Source: Saxidomus purpurata (taxonomy: Eukaryota > Mollusca > Bivalvia > Venerida > Veneridae). Taken from it: 64,000 nt of DNA. The stretch lies in the NCBI GenBank assembly GCA_022818135.1, contig JAFMSR010000002.1, forward strand, positions 59,387,740 through 59,451,739, in the 5' to 3' direction. The position numbers and the translations under genes are program-made. The notes under the pieces were generated by a model. That model saw only the letters and a program-made list of their open reading frames with translations. It did no database searches and was not told the DNA's origin. Below are positions 47,101 through 57,819 of this stretch, piece after piece. Position 1 is the first letter of the stretch. Each line of letters opens with the position of its first letter.

Positions 47101-47439
47101 GTATTGTCATTGAGTTAAATGAAGGACAGGACACCTAAAATGCGACACGGCATCATGACAATACGGTAAAAAAATCAAGAAAGCGCGACACGATGTAACA
47201 GAATGTGTAGAGACATTTCGGTACAGATATAAACTCACTCCTTCCAATTATTCACATCATCCCACTATGTAGCATTGTGAGCAAATCCTATTTGGTCAAT
47301 GTTTGCTCTCTATGCATCGGTGTCCTTTGTGGAGCGTTTGAATACTGTTGTCTGGAAACAGATGGGAAATTGGCACTGTTTGGCATGAAAGGTCATTAAT
47401 TTACAGTTAAAAGAGGAGCAGAACGATCCTAGATGAATG
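44178..47439. other. Intergenic; no gene recognised, assorted repeat-like phrases
   Basis: A short 15-bp repeat (ATATACACTGAATTA) is doubled near 44268-44298. A perfect hairpin lies at 45472-45499. Sequence at 46910-47190 ('GACACCCAGTCCGCGATG', 'GCGACACGGCATCATGACAA', 'GCGACACGATG') reads like a diverged interspersed repeat. Nothing supports a gene. Confidence 0.35.
45472..45499. repeat. Strong short hairpin
   Basis: GGCC-T-GGGGACT-GAA-AGTCCCC-AA-GGCC forms an eleven-pair stem with a three-base loop and one small asymmetric bulge. It may mark the end of a hairpin-terminated mobile element; CTAAG follows directly. No partner end was identified. Confidence 0.6.
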
Positions 47440-48420
47440 ACTGTGGATGTTACAAGGCAGTGTCTCTTCTACTTGGACTTGCTTGGTACGTTTAGGCAGA
47501 AATTTCGTATCCTTCCAATAGTCTTCCCCAAATGCCATAGTGATACAGCTCAACGACAAGTCGTTCGTGGTGGACCTTATCGAAGGCCTTGCTAAAATCC
47601 AACATAACACAGCCGATCTGTTCTCATTTGCCGAGGCTCTATGCAAGGTCATTTAGCTGGTTATCTGTTGATGTTCTATTTCGTAACTCATAAGGCAAGA
47701 CATGTCATCATTCAAAAGGCACTTTGTCTAGCTTTACAGATGACTGGACGTTTTTTTGGCTTCACACGTTGCGTGATCCTTCAAGATTCCTATTAGGTTT
47801 TTCTAAGGGTCAGTAGCTCTGCGTGGGTCATTGTCATGCAGGAGCTTCCGTACATCCTCTACATCTATCGTGAAGTGGTGGGAGACCGGATGGTGACTTG
47901 TTCCAAACAATGGTATGACCGGTCTTTGTGTGTAAAGACACTGCAAAACTAATTGTTTACGATGACCAAATTCATTTCAGCTGGTTCGCTGTGTGTTACT
48001 TAATTGAGCTTCAGCCGGGATATGTCACTATAGTCGCACCTCTTCCCCTTATCAAGCGAGTACAGCTATATAGGGTTTCTATCGAAAGTAGCCATGTCTC
48101 TGATACAGTTGTTTTCACTGCTGTATTAGTAACCACATGACTAACTTTAGAGATGTCGGTTCCTGTGCATGTTGTCTTTCACTGGTCCTTCGAAAAGCTT
48201 CTTCCTTCTCGCGAGTCGTTTAGCTTTCCGTATTGATCATGGCTGGTTGAAACGTGTGGTTGACATCTTGGAATGGGGCATTGTGTTAGTGGTGCGGTCA
48301 ACAATTTCTTTGAAAGTCTGTCACAGATGTCAATATCGGTCGATTCTGTGTCGCGGAAGCGGGAATTGTCACTTAAGTCTCGAATGGCATGTCCTGGAAA
48401 AAAAATCATCAGATTGCATG
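47440..48420 (-). pseudogene. Decayed non-LTR retrotransposon reverse transcriptase (5' half of RT)
   Basis: Read on the minus strand, the order is that of Jockey/CR1-type ORF2 proteins. At about 48190-48220 is KRLARRKKLF, the basic linker after the endonuclease. At about 47830-47880 is DVEDVRKLLHDNDPRRATDP, the pre-RT 'LDPxKAxGPD' region. At about 47640-47690 is a TDNQLNDL segment. At 47567-47599 is DFSKAFDKVHH, the RT motif containing the first catalytic aspartate, followed by RLVVELYHYGIWG. At about 47470 is RTKQVQVEE. The YxDD motif and everything after it are missing, and stops and frameshifts occur throughout, so it is inactive. The 5' endonuclease domain is not recognisable. Confidence 0.8.
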
Positions 48421-51400
48421 CATTTTAGATGCAAAATACTAAAACTCTGAATTTTGTCATTTAGCCCGATTTTTACGACGCTCCTGGTGTCTTAATGAAT
48501 TTGAAAATGAAGAAGTTATTGTTAAGCATACAATGATAGTCTTCAACCAATTGTTAAAACGACATCAGCTTTACTTAAAAAAAGTAGTAGCGAAATTAGA
48601 TATCCGACATTTCCTCAAAGAACAATAAACTTTATTGAACTGATAGTCCTATATGACTACACAAAATTAAAGAAATATCATAACTAAAATACTAATTTTG
48701 ACATTTAAATAAGTGTTGAAGATATAGCAGATTGGTTCTCGTTATGTCCTCACAGATAATAAGCTGTACCTAAACGACAATTGTAAATGATTACTAAATT
48801 GGTTAACCGCATCGCCACTTGATTTTTGCTCGAGAAATCTGATTTTCTAACAATCTCTCCATTCACTAATTTCTGTCTAAATTGTGGCTTAAGCGAAGCC
48901 TGTAAACCAATTTCCTAAAGGCAAAACAATTTGTTTCCTTAACGAATAGAGGAGATCTTAGAAAATATACTTAGTTAACGTTATTCAAGCCGTATATTCT
49001 CGTTTAGGTGACAAGACAAGATGGGTTAACCTTCTATAAATTTTGTCAAATCTCTTCCTTTATCATTAAAGTCGATATATGTTGTTTATATTAAGACTAA
49101 ATTGAAAAGACATTAGGTTTCTTCTTAATTACTATCATCTAATCAATGCGGATGATCATTCTATATTGGACGTTTTTATATGTATTATATGCACCATGTT
49201 TACAACGAATTATTTTCCTGAATTTTTTATTAAATGTTTTTTACTAAACTTTTAAAGTCCCAGGACCACAATTACAAGTAGCTCTAATTTTACCCAAAAT
49301 GATGTTTTACCGACAGAAAAGATCTTATTTTGTACTAAAACATTCATAACTTTGCATTTGAATCGAAAAGTTCTGTAATGGTAAATCGAAACCAACAAAT
49401 CCTTTAAATGCTGTCCGACACTCAAAACGGTGACACCCACAACACCTGTTTTGTAATCCGACACTGACACACCTGTCGTGGTATTACGACTTTTACAACC
49501 TATGTCTTACACCCAGGACCGCTGAAATGATTGTCTTGCAGTATTATGTAGTATTGTTAGTATAACAGTAGCCTTTCTTTTGGAATTACAGATATATACC
49601 ATCTCATAGTATTCGTTTGATACTTACTAACCGGTGTTCATTTACTATTAAGGAAAACAATATTCCTTCTTCCGTTTCAGTTCTTGTGCCTTTTCTCTGT
49701 GCAAAAGGAAATCATATTCATCTCATCGTGTGTATGTTTCAATGCGTATTCCTATTTGACAACCATACTGGAGAGTGGTTCTTCAATAGAAATGGAACAA
49801 CAACTTAAACCCAGTCCGTGTTTAATATATCTCAGTTTTGGGCAGTTTTTATATTTTCAATTTTCAGGATTTATTTTCCTATAGGTTATAGTCCTTTAAA
49901 CAAACGTTTTCAATATTTTATTCAAATCTTTCTTTTGAGAACGGAAAGTTTTTAAAATGAGACTTTTGTATGAAACTATTACATAAAAATTTAAATGCGT
50001 AAAAACGAAATAAAATCATATCTAGATACGTGTGCCCAAGTTTGAATACAATATCGTGGTTAACATTTTACATGTAAATTCAATTACGCTGCTCCTTTAT
50101 AGAACAAAGTGCTCTCTGCCGGATACCGTCTTTTAAGTTGTGATAAACCCGTCAGATTTTTTAGCAAAATGGTTGGCAGTTATGTGTAAAAAATCTAATC
50201 AGACTGCATCATGATTGATACCATAACACTTCATTCCCCGTGCTTATTTAATCATACATTCAACCAAGGGATGCTACCACTTCCAGAAGGAACACCGTCC
50301 CATGTCGCGCGCCGCTTACCCAATTACTACGCCAAATTGCACGTTATAGCCACTTTGGGATTCTTCGGACAATTTCTCCACATTAAATTATTGTGGCAAA
50401 TTTAATTTCTGATCCCATAATTGGAGTTTGGTACTTTATCAATAGAGAATAATAAATTCAAGTGCACTAAATGATGAATAACAATTTCTAGGAAACTTGA
50501 CTTTATCGCGACCATTATGAAAAATTCATTATTTTACTGAATATGATATTCATTTTGTTTCCTTGCAGAATTTGATAGGCATTTTTGTTATTTTTAGTGA
50601 CGGATTCAGACGCACTCATGAATGTTATAAAAGCGAGATAGAACATTACCATAGTTTATAAGAAAACTTTGAACCATGTGTCAAACAATTGTAAAATACA
50701 AAACTGAACAAAACAAAACTTTAAAACACATGAAACAAATGTATGTTTTTTTAAAAAAAAGATTAGAATAAAAAAAAAACGATATATATATAGATATTTT
50801 GAACAGATGCATCAAGTATGTTAATCCGAATTTGTCCGCAAGTGTTTTCCATTGGCTTGCATACGATGTTGGTCACATAAAGTGGGGATCTTTGCCACCA
50901 TACCATCTGTAGAGTTACTCTATCTTTACTTCCTTTGTAGTTCACAAGTAGGAAATATGCAGTGTCGTATATGTTCAAGTTTCTATTCGTGTTGTATTTT
51001 GCTGAGCAGTTGAAATCTTTGTTTTATATGTTTGTCCTTAAAAACATTAACTTTTTAATATGGCAGTAATGGATGTAGCACATAGCACAGTAAAAAATAG
51101 ACAAACTCGTGTCGTGAAAACGCAACCATATGGGGGAACAATCAAAATATAAGTTGTTGATATTTGCAATACAATATTTTGTAACTGGTCTTTCGATGTC
51201 ACATTAAACATAACAGAAAACATTTTACCTTTTGGTATAATCAGAAACTGAGTCTCAAGTCAAACACAATGCCTCTTCAACTGCAAATAGTCAGACGGAA
51301 TATGATAGACGTGACCTTCCGGGACACTGCGAGACTATAAGCTATTTGGAAAACAATATTCCTCTCATCCTCTGCCAGCATTGTGGTGTTGGTGTAGAGA

Positions 51401-51770
51401 CTCGAATTCCTTATCCAGGGATCGCCGGTTTGAATTTCATCAGCGCAAATTGACCGCGACATTCTAAATCCCTTTATTCGGTTTTCGCATCCGTCAAAGC
51501 TCTAGACAGGAAACAGTCATCGAGGACAATGAAACGATTTTGTGAGAACCTAATATGGGTAACAAACTCCTTATGTAATAAATATATAAAGTTATCATGA
51601 ATTAATACTGGTTGTTGTTTTGTTTCACTCCTCAACACATTAATAGAATCAAGTGACAGCTTTAAGTCTAAATATCCGTTCCTATGTGTTACTCAGTTTA
51701 ATTCAAAAGTCCTATACATTTCATAGATAGTCCCGTTATTCTATTGTTACTCCCATTTACTAACCTGTGT
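48421..51770. other. Intergenic, no gene recognised
   Basis: AT-rich. Around 49410-49490 short phrases such as TGTCCGACACTCAAAACGGT, GACACCCACAACACCTG and GACACACCTGTCGTGGTATT look like an interspersed-repeat fragment with a partly self-complementary structure. Open frames of 60-75 codons on both strands have no family resemblance. Confidence 0.35.
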
Positions 51771-51771
51771 T

Positions 51772-51866
51772 AACAACTCACCCATGTCGTGTTGTATCGA
51801 TGACCAGGGTAAGGGCAAGCATCGTTGCACTTGCCGTTTGACCATGATACAACATGAGTTGATAAT
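51772..51866. repeat. Imperfect hairpin overlapping the 74-bp duplicated unit
   Basis: CATGTCGTGTTGTATCGATG, continuing ACCAGGGTAAGGGCAAGC, is roughly complementary to GCACTTGCCGTTTGACCATG, continuing ATACAACATGAG, across a six-base loop. The right arm is the start of the duplicated unit; the second copy of that unit lacks the left arm. Confidence 0.6.
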
Positions 51867-51900
51867 AAAATATATCTTAGATATTTTATATTGTTTTCAG
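51827..51900 (+). repeat. Exact 74-bp direct repeat, copy 1
   Basis: Begins GCACTTGCCGTTTGACCATG and ends TATTGTTTTCAG. Identical, base for base, to 52086-52159. Contains the near-palindrome TAAAATATATCTTAGATATTTTA in part. Confidence 0.95.
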
Positions 51901-52085
51901 GTTAGTATAATTATGTTATTTCATAAACAGTTATATAAGTGAATAAAACAATAAGGTCTTCATTTACATTAGCATATGTAAGATGTTGTATTTTGTAAAA
52001 CAGTGAAATAGATTGTGTAATTTACACTGATTATAATCTTACATACAGCATGTGTACATATTAATATTATTAGTCATTTAGAATG

Positions 52086-52159
52086 GCACTTGCCGTTTGA
52101 CCATGATACAACATGAGTTGATAATAAAATATATCTTAGATATTTTATATTGTTTTCAG
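52086..52159 (+). repeat. Exact 74-bp direct repeat, copy 2
   Basis: Second identical copy, 259 bp downstream of the first. The intervening DNA (51901-52085) is not repeated. Perfect identity implies a recent duplication or gene conversion, or an assembly artefact. Confidence 0.95.
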
Positions 52160-53290
52160 TTGTCACTGTCTTACGTCTTGACACCCAACTAGAATCCACA
52201 AGTTATAAATATTTGTCGTCGGGCTGGGAAAAGCTCTACAGCCGGGATAAGCCGGTCCGGTGTCACTAACTGTACACTTTAAAGTAAATGAGTAAATTCA
52301 ATGTATACAAACAAAAACGACATTTTTATTGCAACAACATTTCTATTGCAGGCTTTGTTGCCCAGTTTCATCATTTCTAATGCTTTGGTATCAAGGCAGA
52401 ATTACCACATATTTATCAAATTTAAGAATGTATGCCATATGGACAAATTCTGATTTATTAAGTTCAGTAGTGTGTCACAGAAGTTGATTGATATACTCGG
52501 ACTATTTATCTGAGGATATAAGTAAAATCCTGTCAAATAATATACATGTCGAACCAAAGTGTCTGCAACGAGGTGCGATTCCAGCAGTGGGTAAAGGTAC
52601 AAGTCTGAGACTTATGTCATCACGTGCACAAAGCCGCCAAATCTAAAGTCGTATTAATCCGTAAATTTTACAAAGTGATAATGGGTTACAAAGAATTATC
52701 CTTGTTCTTAGCAAGACCCTAAAATTCGAATTCTTTCAGATTTCAAACATTGACTTTGTGATAAAATATTAATGCCATAGAAAAACGATGCATTGATATT
52801 AATTAAAAAGAATTCGATTTTTCCTTATATATCTAAAAAGGGTTTGTATTTCTTGGTATAAAAATGAATTTCTGACACCTAAAATTCGATTTTATGACCT
52901 AAAAGTATGTACTGCATAACTAGAATCAGAAAATTGGTACACTGAAATGGTTTTGATATTATATAAAAAAAATACCCCTGGGCGCATAGAATTATTTAGC
53001 ATTTGATTTACGCTACTGTATGTAGTACCAGAAATTGACATACCTGTTTTCACATGACACATTTCTAATTTCAAATATTACGTTATTTGCCAATAATAAT
53101 AATAATATGTGTAACGGTTATCCGTATTTTATGCCTCGGTCAAAGTTTTTTCCCCAGTCAGGTTCGATTTCGTGGAGTAACGTGATTCCATACCTTGAGA
53201 AATTCGGTTAGCGAAGTAAGCTGCATCACTGTCAAATTAAAACCTGCATTTGTCTAAAATGTTGACATATTTGAAGCACAGTGTGCAATG
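52160..53290. other. Intergenic, nothing recognised
   Basis: AT-rich unique sequence with an (AAT)n run near 53093-53106; no exon or mobile element identified. Confidence 0.35.
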
Positions 53291-53299
53291 TTTTAAAAT

Positions 53300-54130
53300 G
53301 ATAATTATGATTATGACGTAGAGTCAATGCCTGCGTAACATCATTGTGGAGACAGATGACAACTGACGCTTCCCAGGGGTCTCCAATGACAACTAGGCGC
53401 ATGCGCAATTTAATAACTTGATTAAGGCGGTTGCTGGACCAATATTAATTCAATTGAAAAACACTATATCTCTCCAAGTTCCGAGGAATAACTCAATAAA
53501 TGACTTAAATTGGGAGGCCAGTTACAAAATTTGACAAAATTTCCACCTTTGATTAGATAATGTTCCTATCAACAGACCAGTATTACGACAATAATTTATT
53601 AACTCGTGTGAAAGTAATTGCAATTGTCTCCTATATTGGAATTATTTATAACCATTCAAACCATAACGACGTTAGACAGCTTAATTTGTCCTGGAATAAC
53701 CCATCACAAAATTTGTCTTAATTATTAATGAAAATGTTTCTCAATTCCGGATTACTGCCTATGCTTTACAGATTTCAACTGTGCTGCTGAAATAAAGTTA
53801 CGACCCATTATTGTGGAAGCTAACACTGGAAGATTTAAAACCATGTAAACAGTCATTTTACCCTCATTTAACGCGTTCCGGGGATAAATCTTTACCGGCT
53901 TTTCCTGCCAATCTTGACGTATTTATGACCAGATCGAGGCTGGAAGTCTCGAACCACGTGATTCTCTGCGAGGTATAAGGAGATTTGGAAATTAAAACTC
54001 TTAATGCGCGGGATATGAGTGCTAATGAGATAATTTAAGATCTTCTAAGTTGGGTTAATTCTTCTTTAATGCAGTTTGGGAAATTTTCTCACAGTTGAGC
54101 ACTGTTTATATCACTTAAAATGCATAAAAC
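53300..54130. promoter_or_regulatory. Candidate conserved noncoding block downstream of Drgx
   Basis: A repeat-free stretch with high density of TAAT/ATTA cores and clean motif clusters: CTTAATTATTAATGAAAATG, CTCTTAATGCGCGGGATATG, GAGTGCTAATGAGATAATTT, GGCGCATGCGCAATTTAATA. It also has AACCACGTGATTC with an E-box. It is less AT-rich than its flanks. An enhancer is plausible, but conservation is untested. Confidence 0.33.
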
Positions 54131-54464
54131 GTTCTTTTGAATTCCCATAACAAGAATAAATTGAAAACGGGAAAGAGTGCTTTCAATTTATCGCCTGATA
54201 TCAGAGTTAACCCCATAAACTGGCATCTTCTAATGCAAAAAGACCCCAAAAAAAGAAAACATAAAATGTCAGTCACAAAATTAGGACAACTTAAGTTTAA
54301 ACGTTCCTAAACTTTTCGAAATACGTGTAGCATAGTAAATGTGTGCCACATTCCAACTGGGACGGCTTGAATATAAAAATTAAATAGTATGAGTTTTGTT
54401 GTTTTTTTCCAAAATTTGATATCGGACAATTTTGGAGTTTTGACATAGATACTATAGTTCTTTC

Positions 54465-54484
54465 TTTTTTTTTTTTTTTTTTTT
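54465..54484. repeat. Poly-T run (20)
   Basis: Twenty uninterrupted T residues after TTTC. On the minus strand it could be the poly-A remnant of a retroposed sequence, but no retroposed body is visible. Confidence 0.9.
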
Positions 54485-55854
54485 GGTTACATTTAAATGG
54501 TACATTCCTATATTGCATAATTTGTACACATGTAATTGTATTACAACCACAGTAATGTGAACTTCATTTAAAAAAAACGTAAATTTGAAGTCATCCAATA
54601 GAAATTCATTTACAAGCATTTCAACTGCTTATGTAGATATAACAAATGTCTTTCGTGCATGATCATTTCACTTCAAACGTATCCTTTCCGCTTTATAAAT
54701 GTAGACATTTCTTCATATTTTTTTTATTTCCGTTGTCAGAATTTTCTTCGTATGGTAGATGTTCATCTGGCAGACGACCAAAAAAAAATTTTTATACATT
54801 TAAATTTCGGGTAATTTTCTATGACATTTTTCAGATAAAGTATTTTCTTTACTCAATTTAGCACCAGATGCTGACATTTTTTAATTATATTTTTTACTAT
54901 AAAACTAAATGTTGAGAATGCTGAATTAACATACATACAAAATGTATTTAGACCTGGATCACTGCTTTGAGACAAATATATGTGCAGTAGCACAAACCAC
55001 TGCTTTTCCTCGTAAAATGCACATAAAGGTAGATTTGGTCAGCCTGTGTAACAGATAATTAATCATACATATAACCGATCTTTTAAATTGCTGTCTTTAA
55101 ATCTACATGTTTGCAGCACATTATGGTATATATTCATTTTCTATACTGTAAAAATATCAAAACATTCAATCAAATTCAAAATTTGAGTTATTTTCGACGT
55201 AGCTCCAGCAAAAGCTAAATTTATATAAAAATACATTGTACATTCTACAGACATAATGATATACTTGTTCTTTAAAAAAATGATAAAGTCATTTCTAACA
55301 GATAGACAACAGAAAGAATTTTAAGTACAAATGGGCATATTTTATACTGAAAACAACCGGCTGCTAATAAAAAGAAAAACGTTAAAGTTCACGTCCCATT
55401 TTTGCGAGAGTGTTCAGACTCTGAAACTTATCAAACGGATTCAAATCATCGAGGAGACTGCGAAAATATTTTATTGTGACAGCCGACGGTACATCCCGTC
55501 GTGCTGGTAGAATATATGTTCTTTTTTCAATATCTATTGTCGAAATGGAGTGAAGTGCATAAATACCGTTGTTAGCAGGGTAGCAAGACAGTACAAAAGG
55601 AAATGAATGCTTATTTTAGATGGAATTGATTTAGTCATACGTAAAAACAGACAACAATAGTCAATCCCTTTAAGGTTAAGCAATAAGCGTCTGCAACATT
55701 TATGATTGAAGCCAAGATTTTTTTATTACTCATTGTCACGTGAGGGGCGTTTCCAAAAGATTGGTGAGAATTTGTAACGATTTGTTAAAACATGTCTGTG
55801 TCAAAGCATTTACCGACAACCAATAAAGAATAATTGCCGAGATATCGAAAACTA
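54485..55854. other. Intergenic, nothing recognised
   Basis: AT-rich sequence. Frames such as 54646-54861 are low-complexity and not supported as genes. Confidence 0.35.
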
Positions 55855-56340
55855 CTGAGCAGTCAACAGCGGCCATAGTTTGAATCAAATTCAGTCTAGA
55901 GTTATCTAACTTGACTGATTGATAACTCTTGAATACTTTGTCATAGATTTATGATTAATCCTATGGCTGGTTACTGAAATATATGTATACTGGTAACTTG
56001 CACACAAAACTTTAAAAAAATATCAGCCTGCATGCAAAACTTTAACCAGAATGTTTAAGTCCAGCAAAGGCCATAATTTGAAATAAATTAAGTCAAGAGT
56101 TAACTGTTTGAGTGTCCGATATTCTTGAAGACATTAATGAAGTTTCAAATCAACCCAATCTGTGTCTTTAGATATGTGTGCATGATAGTAGCTTGCATGC
56201 ACAATTTTACCAAACTTTTTTAGTCCAACAAGGGCAGTAATTTGGATTAAATTCAGTCAAGAGTGATCTTACTTGCTTGTTTGATATGTAAAGTTCCAAA
56301 TCAATCCCACAGTGTTGTCATGTACGGTTCATAAGGTCAT
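55855..56340 (+). repeat. Internally repetitive interspersed element, copy A
   Basis: Three diverged units of about 165 bp. Each has a 'GGCCATAATTTGAA' or equivalent phrase, then AAATTCAGTCAAGAGTTA or similar, then a 'TGAAGTTTCAAATCAA' segment, then 'GATATGTGTGCATGATAGTA' and 'TGCATGCAAAACTTTAACCA'. A related element lies at 62800-63285. Confidence 0.8.
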
Positions 56341-56355
56341 GCATGTGTTACCATG

Positions 56356-56446
<91 letters not shown>
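56356..56446 (+). repeat. Poly-A homopolymer (91 A)
   Basis: Ninety-one uninterrupted A residues directly after the repetitive element at 55855-56340. It may be a retroposition tail or an expanded mononucleotide tract. Runs this long are error-prone in sequencing, so the true length is uncertain. The frame reading through it (poly-lysine) is not a gene. Confidence 0.95.
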
Positions 56447-56449
<3 letters not shown>

Positions 56450-57406
56450 ATACAGTGGAAATTTTGCTAGTGGTGGACTGTACATCTACGAAAGCGTAAG
56501 TACATGTGTGTTAAGATTTGAAAAAAAGTATATACACGGTAATCAATATGCAATGAAATTTGCATCGACATTGCATCTTTTTTGGTCAAGTCTCGTCGTT
56601 TCTCTGCAGTACTTACCAAAACTTAAGGTAGGTCTGCACTGTAGCATGTATTCCTTTCAGGCAAGATTTCTGCTTAACAATATAACAAACAAACTCTTCA
56701 GTACAGGTCGGCACAATTGACGAGAAATCCATAATTGAATAAGTCAAAGAAGATCATATAGACACAGGATTTAATTACCACGATATTTAGATAAAAATGT
56801 ACAAAGGTGAAATAATAAAGGTTGGTGTAACACGAATGTTAGCTACTTCTAAACAAAAGACTTGTCACTGCCAAAGAAATCCCGTTTTACTTGAGGAACT
56901 TTCAACTTATCTATCGCTTCGACAACGGTCGGGTGCGGGACAGCTTCCACAATTGATGATTCTCGATGAGTCTGCTTGTAAGTTCTCATTGGTTATGTTA
57001 AATTCTGAACACTTTTCATAAATAAATTTGGTTTGTTTTTGGTGTCGGTAAAAAAGATGAGAGCCATTAAATTACTAGTAAATAAAACTATAATATTTTG
57101 TGGGACAAATAAGAACACAGCTCTCCTGTATGGTTCTTTGCTAGAGAATCAGTACCGAATCAAATTGATGCTTTAGACAATTCTTGTTCTGGTATGGCAC
57201 AAAAGTAGTTCTGTTCTGTTAGAAATGCTCTTAATGCAAATAATATTATTTGCTTGAAACTAAGATGTAAGTTGACTTATTGTTGAGAAAAGACGTAATT
57301 TAAACCAAAAAGAGCAGTACAACAGCATATGTATTTACAATTGTTTTATGAGATTTTGATATTGTTCTTTTTCTAGACCATTGATTTCTCTGGTGTTCCT
57401 TTGTCT
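56447..57406. other. 3' flank of the C1q gene (opposite strand), nothing else recognised
   Basis: Unique sequence. No minus-strand AATAAA is evident close to the C1q stop codon, so the polyadenylation site is unresolved. The plus-strand frame at 56797-57021 has no recognised similarity. Confidence 0.35.
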
Positions 57407-57819
57407 TCATTTTTGCAAGAGAAAACCCGAAAACGTTGTCTGATGGTGTGAATTATCATACAACTGGGGACTGCTATTTCCGCTGGTACACTTTATCCAG
57501 ACCTTTTGACCGGCGGTTACCATGGTAACTGCACTAACAGAACTACAATCGGACTGAACATTATTGAACTGTGTGCTCTTGGCTATTGGGTTGTGTTCTA
57601 GAATGATGTTGTAGTAGAAACCTCGACCGCCATAATTACAGACGTGGGCGGTGAAGAAGTACAGTCCTGTAACTGGGGCAGTGAAAACCCCGATGACGTT
57701 GTCATAGCCGTCCCCTTTGTTGAGAGTGACGGTTTGGAGAATAAGAATTTGGCTTGTGTCCAAACTTTTATCAACAGGACTGTAAGCGCTGAATGCTACC
57801 ACGGGCTTATCAACTCTGT
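57407..57819 (-). CDS. C1q gene exon 2 (globular C1q domain)
   Basis: Acceptor TTGTAATTTCAG, then 413 nt including the stop at 57409-57407. With the base carried from exon 1 it begins DRVDKPVVAFSAYS. It contains the full C1q fold in one exon, as is typical of this family. The open frame reaches a further 15 codons upstream into the intron by chance. Confidence 0.95.

Noticed and set aside
56343..56720. 125-residue lysine-rich protein
   Set aside because: It is translation of the 91-base poly-A tract and adjacent noncoding DNA.
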